From: Gemmatimonadales bacterium UBA1120
GTDB taxonomy: Bacteria > Gemmatimonadota > Gemmatimonadetes > Longimicrobiales > Gaopeijiaceae
Assembly: GCA_002313925.1 (NCBI GenBank)
Contig: DCAZ01000107.1
Span: 1 to 13,156, forward strand
Direction of reading: 5' to 3'
Length of the DNA: 13,156 bases
The notes under the pieces were generated by a model. It had not been told where the DNA came from, ran no database searches, and saw nothing but the letters and a program-made list of their open reading frames with translations. This document shows, in pieces, positions 1 to 6,566 of this stretch. The stretch's first letter is position 1. Every line of letters starts with the position of its first letter. Both the position numbers and the translations under genes were made by a program.

Positions 1-369
1 GTCCTGTCCCTCACAGTTGCGATAGGAGTGTGGTTGTTTTACGTGCAACACCAATTCGAGGACACGTATTGGCGAGAGCACGAAGATTGGGGGTACGTCG
101 ACGCGGGACTGAAGGGCAGTTCACATCTCGTACTGCCGAAACTGTTACAGTGGGTCACCGCAAGCATTGGAATCCATCACGTACATCACCTGAATGCGAA
201 GATCCCGAACTACAGGCTTCAGGAGTGCCTGGATGAGAATCCAAGGCTCCAACAGGTAACTCGGTTGACCATATGGGACGCGATCAAGACACTCAAACTG
301 TCGCTCTGGCACGAGGACTCCCAAAGGCTGATAGGCTTCAAAGAAGCGAAGCGCCTGGCTACTCCCTGA
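1..369 (+). CDS. Fatty acid desaturase, C-terminal part (partial at 5' end)
   Basis: The reading frame is open from base 1 and ends at TGA 367-369, giving 122 residues of C-terminus. The gene begins outside the window. Two histidine clusters of the membrane di-iron fatty acid desaturase family are visible: VQHQFEDTYW (about residues 15-24 of the fragment) and HHVHHLNAKIPNYRL (about 59-73), the latter being the HxxHH-type third box. These His residues bind the di-iron centre that inserts a double bond into a membrane-bound acyl chain. The first His box (HDxxH) must lie upstream. A hydrophobic run ending in WLFYV is the end of a membrane segment. The family call is secure, but regiospecificity (delta-12/omega-6 or other) cannot be told from the fragment. 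The gene converges on the minus-strand operon, whose last stop is at 458. Confidence 0.9.
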   Translation, partial: VLSLTVAIGVWLFYVQHQFEDTYWREHEDWGYVDAGLKGSSHLVLPKLLQWVTASIGIHHVHHLNAKIPNYRLQECLDENPRLQQVTRLTIWDAIKTLKLSLWHEDSQRLIGFKEAKRLATP

Positions 370-457
370 CACAGGTCGAACCTCCTCAACTTAGCCGGGA
401 GCACCACACAGAAGAACTACCTAAGATTCCAGTATCCGATCATGGGAAATATTCTTG

Positions 458-1327
458 TTATCGAATCAATTGGACGGTGACGCTGCCAAGAGCTCCATCT
501 AAGTCAACCGTAACATTTCGGTCCGCTTCATCCCAATTAAGCGAATAATAGGCGTTACCCTCCTTAACGAGATTCCTCACACCGTCCAATGAGGTCAGGA
601 AACTATTCTTGCGCAGTTGGAATCCGAGGTCCTCAGGTACATGTAGTTCCAGAGAGCCTATCCCCATGTGAATTGAGATGAGTGCATCTCGTTGCCAACT
701 GCCGTCCAAGCTTATCTCAAGACTACCCACGCCAGCATTGATCTCGATGTCTTCTGCATTCAGACTGCCCAGTTGCTCTAGCTGAAAATCCGCTGCTCCG
801 ACATTGAACTGAGCCTTCGAGATCTGTGCACTATTTGGTGCGGAGACCTTGATCCTCGACTTCGAAGCGCCGGTATTGAATTCGAGACCTGTGAGTGCCA
901 GGCCCCCAAGGTCCAACTCCGCACTTCCTGCACCGAAGTTTACGTGAAGATCCATCGGTACTTCTCGGGTGAGTTCTAGATCAAACTCATTGCCTTCTCC
1001 CGAAGGGTTCCAATTGAAAATGCCCCTGAAGCCCTTCCTTATCCGCTCAACCCCAAGATGCAGGCGGTTACCTGAGAGATCGGTGACCGGTTCAAAGTAA
1101 TCCTCGTTGTACCGAAGCCTTAGACGATAAAGAAGCCCCTCGTCTGTCGGTCGGATCACAAGGCGTCCAGCACCAAATTCTATAGAAACCCGCTTCTCGT
1201 CAGTATCCTCAAGCTTATGCGACGTTGTCACTGTCTGCGAGTTCTGCACAATCGCAGCATCTAGGGGGCTCAAGATTGCTACCAGAGCATTTACCCCAAG
1301 GAGTACAAGCACCCTACCCATCTTCAT
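458..1327 (-). CDS. Secreted toast-rack / LiaF-C-terminal-like beta-repeat protein
   Basis: 289 residues. The N-terminus (MKMGRVLVLLGVNALVAILS...) is a signal peptide or membrane anchor. The rest is beta-rich, with a recurring short strand motif of the form FGAG/NTGA/NVGA/NAGVGSLEI/MGIGSLEL spaced about 20 residues apart. This is typical of the 'toast-rack' and LiaF C-terminal (DUF2154-like) single-stranded beta folds. In Firmicutes, LiaF proteins modulate a cell-wall-stress two-component system; here the relation is at fold level only. The start is ATG 1327, with a purine-rich GGGGGAT-type ribosome site overlapping the previous stop 6 nt upstream. It is the last gene of the sigma/anti-sigma operon, so it is probably a sigma-controlled or feedback component acting outside the cytoplasmic membrane. 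The precise role is unknown. Confidence 0.72.
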   Translation of the reverse strand: MKMGRVLVLLGVNALVAILSPLDAAIVQNSQTVTTSHKLEDTDEKRVSIEFGAGRLVIRPTDEGLLYRLRLRYNEDYFEPVTDLSGNRLHLGVERIRKGFRGIFNWNPSGEGNEFDLELTREVPMDLHVNFGAGSAELDLGGLALTGLEFNTGASKSRIKVSAPNSAQISKAQFNVGAADFQLEQLGSLNAEDIEINAGVGSLEISLDGSWQRDALISIHMGIGSLELHVPEDLGFQLRKNSFLTSLDGVRNLVKEGNAYYSLNWDEADRNVTVDLDGALGSVTVQLIR

Positions 1328-1333
1328 CGGTGG

Positions 1334-2578
1334 TCATCCCCCCTCTGGGCTGTCTGCTTGTTGGTCAGCAACACCGGTGTCGTTCTGTGTGTAGCGAGAC
1401 TCCCTCCGACGTCCGGCCCTAGTAAGCAAAACCGCCCCAAAACCAATCTGACTCGCCGCGACAGTCACTACACAGCCAGTGAAAATCAGAACACCTGTCA
1501 GGGGGGCAGAAAACGGCAGAATAGAGATCACATCAGCAACCAGAAACGCTAATAAGAGTACGAACAAGCCAACAAAGACCGTATGAATCGCATTTGATTT
1601 CTGGATCCGATTAGTCCACTGGAAGCCACTGTCCGCGACCCACTCTCCTGCGCTACGGGCGACAGAAACAAATCCCGTTATAAAGGCCATGCTCACTAGT
1701 AACCAGAAGAGCGGCAGCCACGCGATCGCCAAGGGAATCCCAATTATTGAGATGAGGAGACCAACAAACCCCAGAAGCCAGACTGGCATCAGTAATAAGG
1801 TGCCGGCGATTCCTACCAGTGCCGATCGGCCAGGTGATCGGAGCGCAGTCTCAGCAATCGTATCTACGTGGCCACCTCCGAACCTCACGAGAACGCCACC
1901 CATGAGGCCTAGCACAGCAATCAACAGCAATTTCCCAATCAAGCTGAAAAGCCCTGAAAACACATTCCCACCGACTCCCAGAAAGTCCCCTCCCCTTCTC
2001 GCTATCCGGTTGATCTCTTCTTGTATCTCTGCTCGTATCTCTTCCCGCAACTCTACGCGAATTCGGTTCCGGATCTCGGCTTCTTGTTCAGGGGTACGCT
2101 CCAAGAGGCCCACCACGTCACCCTCAGTCTCGATCGAAACTGAAACCTCGACCCGTTCGGTCCGAGCCTGTGTATCAACTGATTCGAGCGCACCTTGAAG
2201 TGCCTGCTCGATCTCCTGAGCGATTGAATCCACCTCAGCAGCCAGTCCCTCTGGTGCACTCCACGCAAGGAGCCTCTCAGCGAGTGGCCCGTCCTCGAGT
2301 GTTACCACCCCCTCCAGCAATAATCGCCATGCGACTTCTAGCCGATCTCCTGGGTCAATCCTACCAGCAACCTGGCCATCGACCTGGACCACGCCATCGT
2401 CGAACGTGACATCCAATCGCCCATCACCCGTCAATTCCAGACTAAGTTCAGCTACTGAATTTCCGAGCGTGATCTGCTTTGTGATTATTTGCCGGGCTTG
2501 AGCCGGCAGAGTAAGAGGCAGGAGCAAGAATCCGAAACCAATTGCAAACAAGCCGATCTGAACCCTAGATCTGTTCAT
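1334..2578 (-). CDS. Multi-pass membrane protein with periplasmic N-domain (DUF8173/bactofilin-tail-like)
   Basis: 414 residues. An N-terminal signal or membrane segment ends in LPAQA. A periplasmic beta-rich and then charged region follows (about 30-150). A strongly charged helical stretch (about 163-195; many Glu/Arg, e.g. REEIRAEIQEEINRIARRG) looks like a coiled coil. The C-terminal half has four to five hydrophobic helices; the segment around LLISIIGIPLAIAWLPLFWL resembles the membrane domain found beside or fused to polymer-forming cytoskeletal proteins. The ATG at 2578 is one base after the anti-sigma stop (TAG-G-ATG), so translation is probably coupled. Role unknown; placement suggests it is an effector or co-regulator of the ECF sigma module. 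I recognise the membrane domain only loosely. Confidence 0.65.
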   Translation of the reverse strand: MNRSRVQIGLFAIGFGFLLLPLTLPAQARQIITKQITLGNSVAELSLELTGDGRLDVTFDDGVVQVDGQVAGRIDPGDRLEVAWRLLLEGVVTLEDGPLAERLLAWSAPEGLAAEVDSIAQEIEQALQGALESVDTQARTERVEVSVSIETEGDVVGLLERTPEQEAEIRNRIRVELREEIRAEIQEEINRIARRGGDFLGVGGNVFSGLFSLIGKLLLIAVLGLMGGVLVRFGGGHVDTIAETALRSPGRSALVGIAGTLLLMPVWLLGFVGLLISIIGIPLAIAWLPLFWLLVSMAFITGFVSVARSAGEWVADSGFQWTNRIQKSNAIHTVFVGLFVLLLAFLVADVISILPFSAPLTGVLIFTGCVVTVAASQIGFGAVLLTRAGRRRESRYTQNDTGVADQQADSPEGG

Positions 2579-2579
2579 C

Positions 2580-3512
2580 CTAGTGACTCGAGGTACGGGT
2601 AACGATCAACTGCTTGTAGATCACTGGCAGTGCAAACACGATCCCAACTGAATACAGACCAAGCACTCCTAGAGCGACGCGCGTAGACATGACATCTGCA
2701 ACACCCCGGAAAAAATTGTAGACCTCAAGAACTAATCCGCTCTCTATTACAAGGCCGGTCAGCCCAGTCCCGGCCCAAGCCAATACGTTGGTCATCTGCC
2801 ACCAGCTGTAATACGCCAGCGTGCCAGGTGTAAGAAGAGTGTACGAAAAAATTAAATACACGATGAAGCCGAGAGCTAACGCAGGGGTCACTCCACCAGC
2901 GGCGAGGACCCCCCAGGCTCTGCTGGTCTTCGGCACAAAGACGGCGTCCCACAAGGCTGCCCAACCCCAGACCTGTTCTGAAGCACCACTCGTGGATCGC
3001 GTGCTCAGTCTCACTCCTTCCATTACCCGGTCGGCGAATCCTGCATTCAGCTCTAACCGATCGAGTTTGTCGAGGCGGCTAAATACGGCCTGCCACGCTT
3101 TCGCCTGCGAAGCACATGCCTCGCAAAATCCAAGATGGGCATGAATTCGGGCGACTTGTCTTGCGGAGAGGGATCCTGCAAGGTGCTCCTGCAGCCGGTC
3201 ATTGGAGATATGGCTATCCCGTACCCCCGAAATCAAACCGGATACCCGGGCCCGTATACGAGCAGCAAGCGGAATCGGTACTGGAAGGTGCACACCTGCC
3301 ATTACACGCTCCTGGAAACCCTTTTGAGGCTCTTTAACTTCAAGACCCCCTAGCTTCGAGAAGAGCGGCTGCCAAGCGCCGAGCTCGGCTGAGCAGTATC
3401 TACACAGCTCCAGGTGTTCCTCAACCTCAGAGTGCTTGGTATCTGAGAGTTCCCCTTCAAGGAAGCTCTGCAAATCTTCAGCACTCAAGTGATTCTGGAA
3501 GATGTCATCCAT
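2580..3512 (-). CDS. Membrane anti-sigma factor with two tandem zf-HC2 domains
   Basis: 310 residues from ATG 3512. A TTG at 3521 in the same frame would add three residues, but the AGAGGA at 3523-3528 sits better for the ATG. Two zinc-binding anti-sigma motifs HxxxCxxC are present: H33-C37-C40 (HLELCRYC) and H126-C130-C133 (HLGFCEAC). Each is followed by a matching W...LFSKL / W...VFSRL segment and a GFQERVMAGV / GFADRVMEGV segment, so the cytoplasmic part is a tandem duplication of about 93 residues. Three hydrophobic helices fill the C-terminus (about 205-310). Known role of the family: bind and hold an ECF sigma factor at the membrane until a signal releases it. The gene follows the sigma gene by 61 nt and abuts the next gene. 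Confidence 0.88.
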   Translation of the reverse strand: MDDIFQNHLSAEDLQSFLEGELSDTKHSEVEEHLELCRYCSAELGAWQPLFSKLGGLEVKEPQKGFQERVMAGVHLPVPIPLAARIRARVSGLISGVRDSHISNDRLQEHLAGSLSARQVARIHAHLGFCEACASQAKAWQAVFSRLDKLDRLELNAGFADRVMEGVRLSTRSTSGASEQVWGWAALWDAVFVPKTSRAWGVLAAGGVTPALALGFIVYLIFSYTLLTPGTLAYYSWWQMTNVLAWAGTGLTGLVIESGLVLEVYNFFRGVADVMSTRVALGVLGLYSVGIVFALPVIYKQLIVTRTSSH

Positions 3513-3573
3513 CCGATTCAATTCCTCTGTCGAGCAGACTGCCCATCACTACGAGAAAAAATGATCCTGAGTT

Positions 3574-4158
3574 TCATGACGCCCTGAGATACTCAAGATG
3601 TTTCTTCAATTCCTTGCGTGCCCTGAACAGATATGTCTTAGCCGTGCCCAACGGGATGTCCATAATGTCCGCAATCTCTTCATACGAATAACCCTCAACG
3701 TGATAGAGCAAAATCGCCATCCGGTACTCCTCACGGAGTTCTCCGATCGCCACCTCAATCCGTCCTCCAAGTTCACGACGTTCCGTGAATTCATGAGGGT
3801 TCTCGGTTTTGGATTTGATCTGAAGTTCGCGATCACCTAGTCCCTCATCAGATGTACCAAAGATTGATACGGTGTCGAGCTTACCCTTCCGTAGGTAATT
3901 GATCGTGTGGTTGCTTGCGATCTTGAAGATCCAACTATTGAACTTGTAGCTAGAGTTGTAGCTAGCGATCGCATTAAAGGCCCGAACGAACGTTTCTTGA
4001 GCGAGATCTTCCGCCAATTCTCGATCTCTCACCATGCGATAGATGAGTGAGAATATCGGTCGCTCATAACGAATGAGTAATTCTCGAAAAGCCGGCTCCC
4101 TCCCGAGCTCGGCGAGCCTTGCTAACTCTGAGTCATCAACCTCAGATAAACTTGTCAA
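3574..4158 (-). CDS. ECF-type RNA polymerase sigma-70 factor
   Basis: 194 residues, normal length for the family. Sigma region 2 spans about residues 12-95, with the core-binding motif DLAQETFVRAF and a -10-recognition region ending SWIFKIASNHTINYLRK. Region 4 spans about 130-190, with a helix-turn-helix YSYEEIADIMDIPLGTAKTYLFRARKEL that reads the -35 element. The start is TTG 4158: the frame has a stop 39 nt upstream and no ATG or GTG in between, and the next internal ATG is inside region 2. The start lies 10 nt after the stop of the broken DUF5916 gene and is preceded by GTGGGAAAAAA, a weak ribosome site. It is the first gene of an operon with its anti-sigma factor and two envelope proteins, and probably controls envelope-stress genes. 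The regulon cannot be read from here. Confidence 0.92.
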   Translation of the reverse strand: MTSLSEVDDSELARLAELGREPAFRELLIRYERPIFSLIYRMVRDRELAEDLAQETFVRAFNAIASYNSSYKFNSWIFKIASNHTINYLRKGKLDTVSIFGTSDEGLGDRELQIKSKTENPHEFTERRELGGRIEVAIGELREEYRMAILLYHVEGYSYEEIADIMDIPLGTAKTYLFRARKELKKHLEYLRAS

Positions 4159-4168
4159 TTTTTTCCCA

Positions 4169-4739
4169 CTATCTACCCATCCAGTAAGATAGCTTTACCA
4201 TGAAGACATTGTCCGAGGCCCCTGAGAACATCTCTCTTATATCCCCCACATAATCGAAAGTCCCGTCACCAGCAAAATGATTTCGACCCTGTGACCATAG
4301 GAGAAAGAGCCTCGATCCCTACAGCTAGCTGGTCGCTCAGTAACTCATTCCTGTCATCTCGCCTCGTGAGTTGACCCCTGATCTCCGAGGGCTCCGACTC
4401 ATGAGCTCTGATCGCGACGTACAACGCTCTCTCATCGTAGACGACCCAAGCCTCGGTTCGTTCCGTCGCTGGCTTGCCCTCATCCGGCTGCATTTGCACG
4501 AAATCAGTGGCGATCGGTGCCCGGGGCCATACACCCTCCGACATAAGTCCGTCGATCTCGATCTCGTCCGAACTTACACGGAGTGCGTCCATGACCGGTA
4601 CAGTTGTAGCGGAGCAACATCCTCGCTCGCCCGACGCATTGTCCAATTCGTCGACCGGCCCGCTTTGGGCTGTAAGCTGACCTGCACACAAGCTCATCGC
4701 CCAAATCATTGACGCACCACGCCACCACATGCTTTTCAT
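4169..4739 (-). pseudogene. DUF5916 / CBM9-like secreted protein, centre deleted and frame changed
   Basis: The N-terminal frame (4739 to 4266, 157 codons) starts at ATG with AGGAAG upstream. It encodes a signal peptide ending near LTAQ, then the start of a CBM9-like sugar-binding domain (IDGLMSEGVWPRA..., VVYDERALYVAIRA, RGQLTRRDD). It departs from the family after about SDQLAVGI and stops early. In another minus-strand frame, 4318 to 4169 encodes about 49 residues that look like the normal C-terminus of DUF5916 proteins (SRLFLLWSQGR, DNVFMVKLSYWMGR) and end at TAG 4169-4171. The two ends therefore meet at about 4312-4325, with the long central part (mostly the beta-barrel-like domain) missing. 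Family members are usually several hundred residues long. A truncated secreted product remains possible, but a nonfunctional remnant is more likely. Recognition is by motif memory. Confidence 0.75.
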
Positions 4740-4799
4740 GGTCTTCCTAGAATAGGTTATGTACTACCGCCACTGGCTCAGAAACCTCTTGCCTTCGGT

Positions 4800-4813
4800 C
4801 CACTTCCAAGTGG
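4800..4813. repeat. Short perfect palindrome CCACTT-CC-AAGTGG
   Basis: A perfect 6-bp inverted repeat with a 2-bp centre lies about 60-75 bases upstream of the DUF5916 remnant start. It could be an operator for a dimeric regulator, but a single short palindrome of this size also occurs by chance. Confidence 0.3.
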
Positions 4814-4860
4814 CTCTCGACTACCCTCTACCCTACGTCATCTGAGCCCGAATGGTTTCA

Positions 4861-4885
4861 ACCGATAATTTGATCGAAAATCGGT
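4861..4885. repeat. Inverted repeat ACCGAT-N13-ATCGGT
   Basis: Perfect 6-bp arms are separated by 13 A/T-rich bases in the intergenic region between the DUF5916 remnant and the DUF2752 gene, 20 bases before the left copy of the 42-bp repeat. It could be a regulatory site or part of the repeat's context. No function can be assigned. Confidence 0.3.
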
Positions 4886-4905
4886 AAGTAGCCCCACCAA
4901 TTTTT

Positions 4906-4947
4906 TTCAGGAAACGGCGTTTCAGTGGCAGCGATGTGTGCCAAGTC
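4906..4947 (+). repeat. 42-bp dispersed direct repeat, copy A
   Basis: Copy A matches copy B (5990-6031) at 37 of 42 positions in the same orientation; four of the five differences are transitions. A T7 run precedes it. It contains a small hairpin-forming core, GAAAC-GGC-GTTTC. In copy B one arm has changed (TTTC to TTCC) but can still pair as GGAA/TTCC. No other copy was found in the window by eye. Together the copies bracket the DUF2752 and TM2 genes. Confidence 0.75.
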
Positions 4948-5015
4948 GGGGCGGTGAGTCAGATTTGCAGCCAGCAAGTTCGCTTATGAGAAACCACTTG
5001 CTACTCACACACTCA

Positions 5016-5363
5016 CTAGAACGGTGCTAATGATGACCCGGGAACATTTCGAAGGACCGTGAATGCGACCATCACTACCAAAGCACTGAAGGAGGTCACA
5101 ACATTTCCTCGCTCCCTGCCAAGTGATCGGGCTGTCACCCTGAGCATGACAAGGAAGAGAGGAAAGCTGAAGACCAATAGATTGTTGTGCAGGGCCGTAG
5201 CCAAATCCCAAGCCCATAACGCGCGTATCGCACGCTGGATACCGCACCCGGGACAGTAGACCGCCAAGTAATGGAAAAATGGACACTTGAGGAGAACGGA
5301 CTCAGGTAGCGCCACAGCTGCCGTAGCGGCTGCGAAGAGGACTACCACAGTGCGAGTTCGCAT
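5016..5363 (-). CDS. DUF2752 small membrane protein
   Basis: 115 residues. The family signature CPGCGIQRA is present at about 37-45 (C37, C40, R44), with an upstream Cys at 27 and the NN pair at 60-61, followed by two hydrophobic helices (about 62-76 and 88-104). An N-terminal hydrophobic segment (about 5-20) makes three membrane passes. DUF2752 proteins are small integral membrane proteins of unknown function, often found next to TM2-domain or CD225-like genes, as here. The start at ATG 5363 is 18 nt after the TM2 gene's stop, so the two are co-transcribed. The gene lies between the two 42-bp repeats. Confidence 0.85.
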   Translation of the reverse strand: MRTRTVVVLFAAATAAVALPESVLLKCPFFHYLAVYCPGCGIQRAIRALWAWDLATALHNNLLVFSFPLFLVMLRVTARSLGRERGNVVTSFSALVVMVAFTVLRNVPGSSLAPF

Positions 5364-5381
5364 CCTTGCCTTGATCGAGAC

Positions 5382-5786
5382 CTAGCTCAGTGCACGACCG
5401 TCAGCATCGGGTATTCTATTCATCGCAATCAAGATAAGGTCTATCAGCCACCATATCCCACAGGCTCCCAAGGTTAGCAACTTGAGAATTCCCAAGCCGG
5501 TGTACCCCAAGTAAAAGCGATCCACACCTAAGGTCCCAACTAGAATGGAGAGCAAAATTGCTATTACAAACGCCTTTTCTGAGAACACTCCTGGAATCTG
5601 CCTGGCAGAGTAAGTAAAACCTGTCGCCACTTCTTCAATCGATGTGTCTGGCTTGATGACTCCAGACCGAGCCAACATGTCTAACGTAGCAATGGAAACG
5701 GGAGTCTCAGGCTGGCCAGGAAGTCTGACGATCCATTCTCCGGAGTTCCCAGGTTGACCGGAAACCTCTTCAGTTGTCGAAACCAT
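5382..5786 (-). CDS. GYF_2-like plus TM2-domain membrane protein
   Basis: 134 residues. The first part (about 17-70; EWIVRLPGQPETPVSIATLD..., ITxD-type turn, YSARQIPGVFSEK) resembles a GYF_2 domain, a short protein-interaction module often fused to small membrane domains. Residues about 70-125 form a TM2 domain: a first helix, then the loop GVDRFYLGYTGLGILKL, then a second helix with GIWWLIDLILIAMN. The ATG at 5786 is preceded by a near-perfect ribosome site (AAGGAG, 6-nt spacing). It is the first gene of a two-gene unit with DUF2752. Function in bacteria is not established; it is probably an inner-membrane protein with a cytoplasmic N-terminus. Confidence 0.85.
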   Translation of the reverse strand: MVSTTEEVSGQPGNSGEWIVRLPGQPETPVSIATLDMLARSGVIKPDTSIEEVATGFTYSARQIPGVFSEKAFVIAILLSILVGTLGVDRFYLGYTGLGILKLLTLGACGIWWLIDLILIAMNRIPDADGRALS

Positions 5787-5831
5787 AAATTCTCCTTCTT
5801 ATCAGGATCTAAGTAACACGCCCAAGGATCA

Positions 5832-5861
5832 CTTGTACCCTACGCTATTTCTTTACTTCAA
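5832..5861 (-). promoter_or_regulatory. Possible sigma-70 promoter of the TM2-DUF2752 pair
   Basis: On the minus strand, TTGAAG (5856-5861) and TACAAG (5832-5837) are separated by 18 bp, about 45 bases upstream of the TM2 start. Each hexamer matches the consensus at 4 of 6 positions, so this is a weak candidate only. Confidence 0.25.
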
Positions 5862-5870
5862 GTTTCGAAT

Positions 5871-5895
5871 GGAGGCACCCTCGGCTATAGCCTCC
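5871..5895. repeat. Inverted repeat GGAGGC-N13-GCCTCC
   Basis: Perfect 6-bp G/C-rich arms with a 13-base spacer lie just upstream of the possible TM2 promoter. It could be an operator or a stem-loop. There is no adjoining T-run, so it is not a typical terminator. Confidence 0.3.
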
Positions 5896-6108
5896 TACAG
5901 CAATTCAAGACGGTGTGGAACTACCAACTGGGGACCCTGGTCCTAATCAGGGCGCACCACACCGGACGCGCAACCCCACTAAAAAAAAATTCAGGAAACG
6001 GCGTTCCAGTAGCGGCGATGTGTGCGGAGTCGCACCAGTATCGCCCCCTGCCAGCTTGCCGATTCACGCTCGGCTGAGTCTTGAACAGGACGGGGTTACC
6101 TTCAGCTC
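5896..6108. other. Intergenic region downstream of the lic-like cassette
   Basis: Between the TM2 gene and the cytidylyltransferase there are 322 bases without a gene (5787-6108). Apart from the promoter candidate, the inverted repeat at 5871-5895 and repeat copy B, it holds a small hairpin (CCCTG-N8-CAGGG, about 5935-5952) and an A9 run at 5981-5989 that reads as a T-run on the minus strand. The latter may help end transcription of the lic-like operon, but no strong stem immediately precedes it. No open frame that looks like protein was found. Confidence 0.4.
5990..6031 (+). repeat. 42-bp dispersed direct repeat, copy B
   Basis: Second copy of the repeat at 4906-4947, in the same orientation, 37 of 42 identical, preceded by an A9 run. 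The distance between copy starts is 1084 bases. On the minus strand it sits about 80-120 bases after the cytidylyltransferase stop. Confidence 0.75.
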
Positions 6109-6564
6109 CTAAGCACCAGCCCTGATCCTGGCGATAATCTCACTCGTGGAAATCCCGGGTGTATAGCCTACCGAGCGGTAAATGCCCATCTCGATCGGTG
6201 TCTTGTAGCACAGCTCTTCCATCTCGCTGGAAAAATCATCTCCGTGCAGGACCAGGTCGATCTCATGGTGTTCGATCCAGGCCCGGTCGACTCTGAGTGG
6301 TGCGTTGGATACCACTTCATCGACGTAGCGACAGCCCTCGACCGAAGCCACGCGCTCATCCATGGAAAATATCGGGCGGCGCTTGTAGCTCATCACCGTT
6401 TTGTCAGCGTGAACACCCACCAACAGGTAGTCACCGTGTTTTCTGGCCTGTCGAAGGAAGTTCACGTGACCGTAATGGAAGAGATCGGCCACCATATCGA
6501 CGTATACGCGTATGATTTCAGGTTCTCCTGGGCGAGGTGTCCATGCGTTTTTCATCGAAGCCAT
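6109..6564 (-). CDS. CTP:phosphocholine/phosphoethanolamine cytidylyltransferase (CCT/ECT type)
   Basis: 151 residues. One nucleotidyltransferase domain carries the signature HYGH (H30-H33) within VADLFHYGHVNFLRQA, followed by GDYLLVGVHAD, YKRRPIFSMDERV, VEGCRYVDEVV, HEIDLVLHGDD and the C-terminal motif GISTSEIIARI (137-147). These are the CTP-binding and catalytic motifs of choline- and ethanolamine-phosphate cytidylyltransferases, which make CDP-choline or CDP-ethanolamine from the phosphate ester and CTP. The fold differs from Haemophilus LicC. It starts 2 nt after the LicD stop, so it is co-translated; ATG 6555 (fourth codon) is an alternative start. It probably supplies the activated head group to LicD. 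Choline versus ethanolamine cannot be told from sequence alone; glycerol-phosphate is less likely given the motifs. Confidence 0.9.
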   Translation of the reverse strand: MASMKNAWTPRPGEPEIIRVYVDMVADLFHYGHVNFLRQARKHGDYLLVGVHADKTVMSYKRRPIFSMDERVASVEGCRYVDEVVSNAPLRVDRAWIEHHEIDLVLHGDDFSSEMEELCYKTPIEMGIYRSVGYTPGISTSEIIARIRAGA

Positions 6565-6566
6565 GA

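Noticed and set aside
4153..4158. TTGACA at the sigma factor start resembling a -35 box
   Set aside because: No -10-like hexamer at 16-18 bp; the bases are explained by the TTG start and second codon.
5935..5952. CCCTG-N8-CAGGG hairpin as a terminator
   Set aside because: The stem is only 5 bp and the A/T run is 30 bases away, so it does not form a standard intrinsic terminator.
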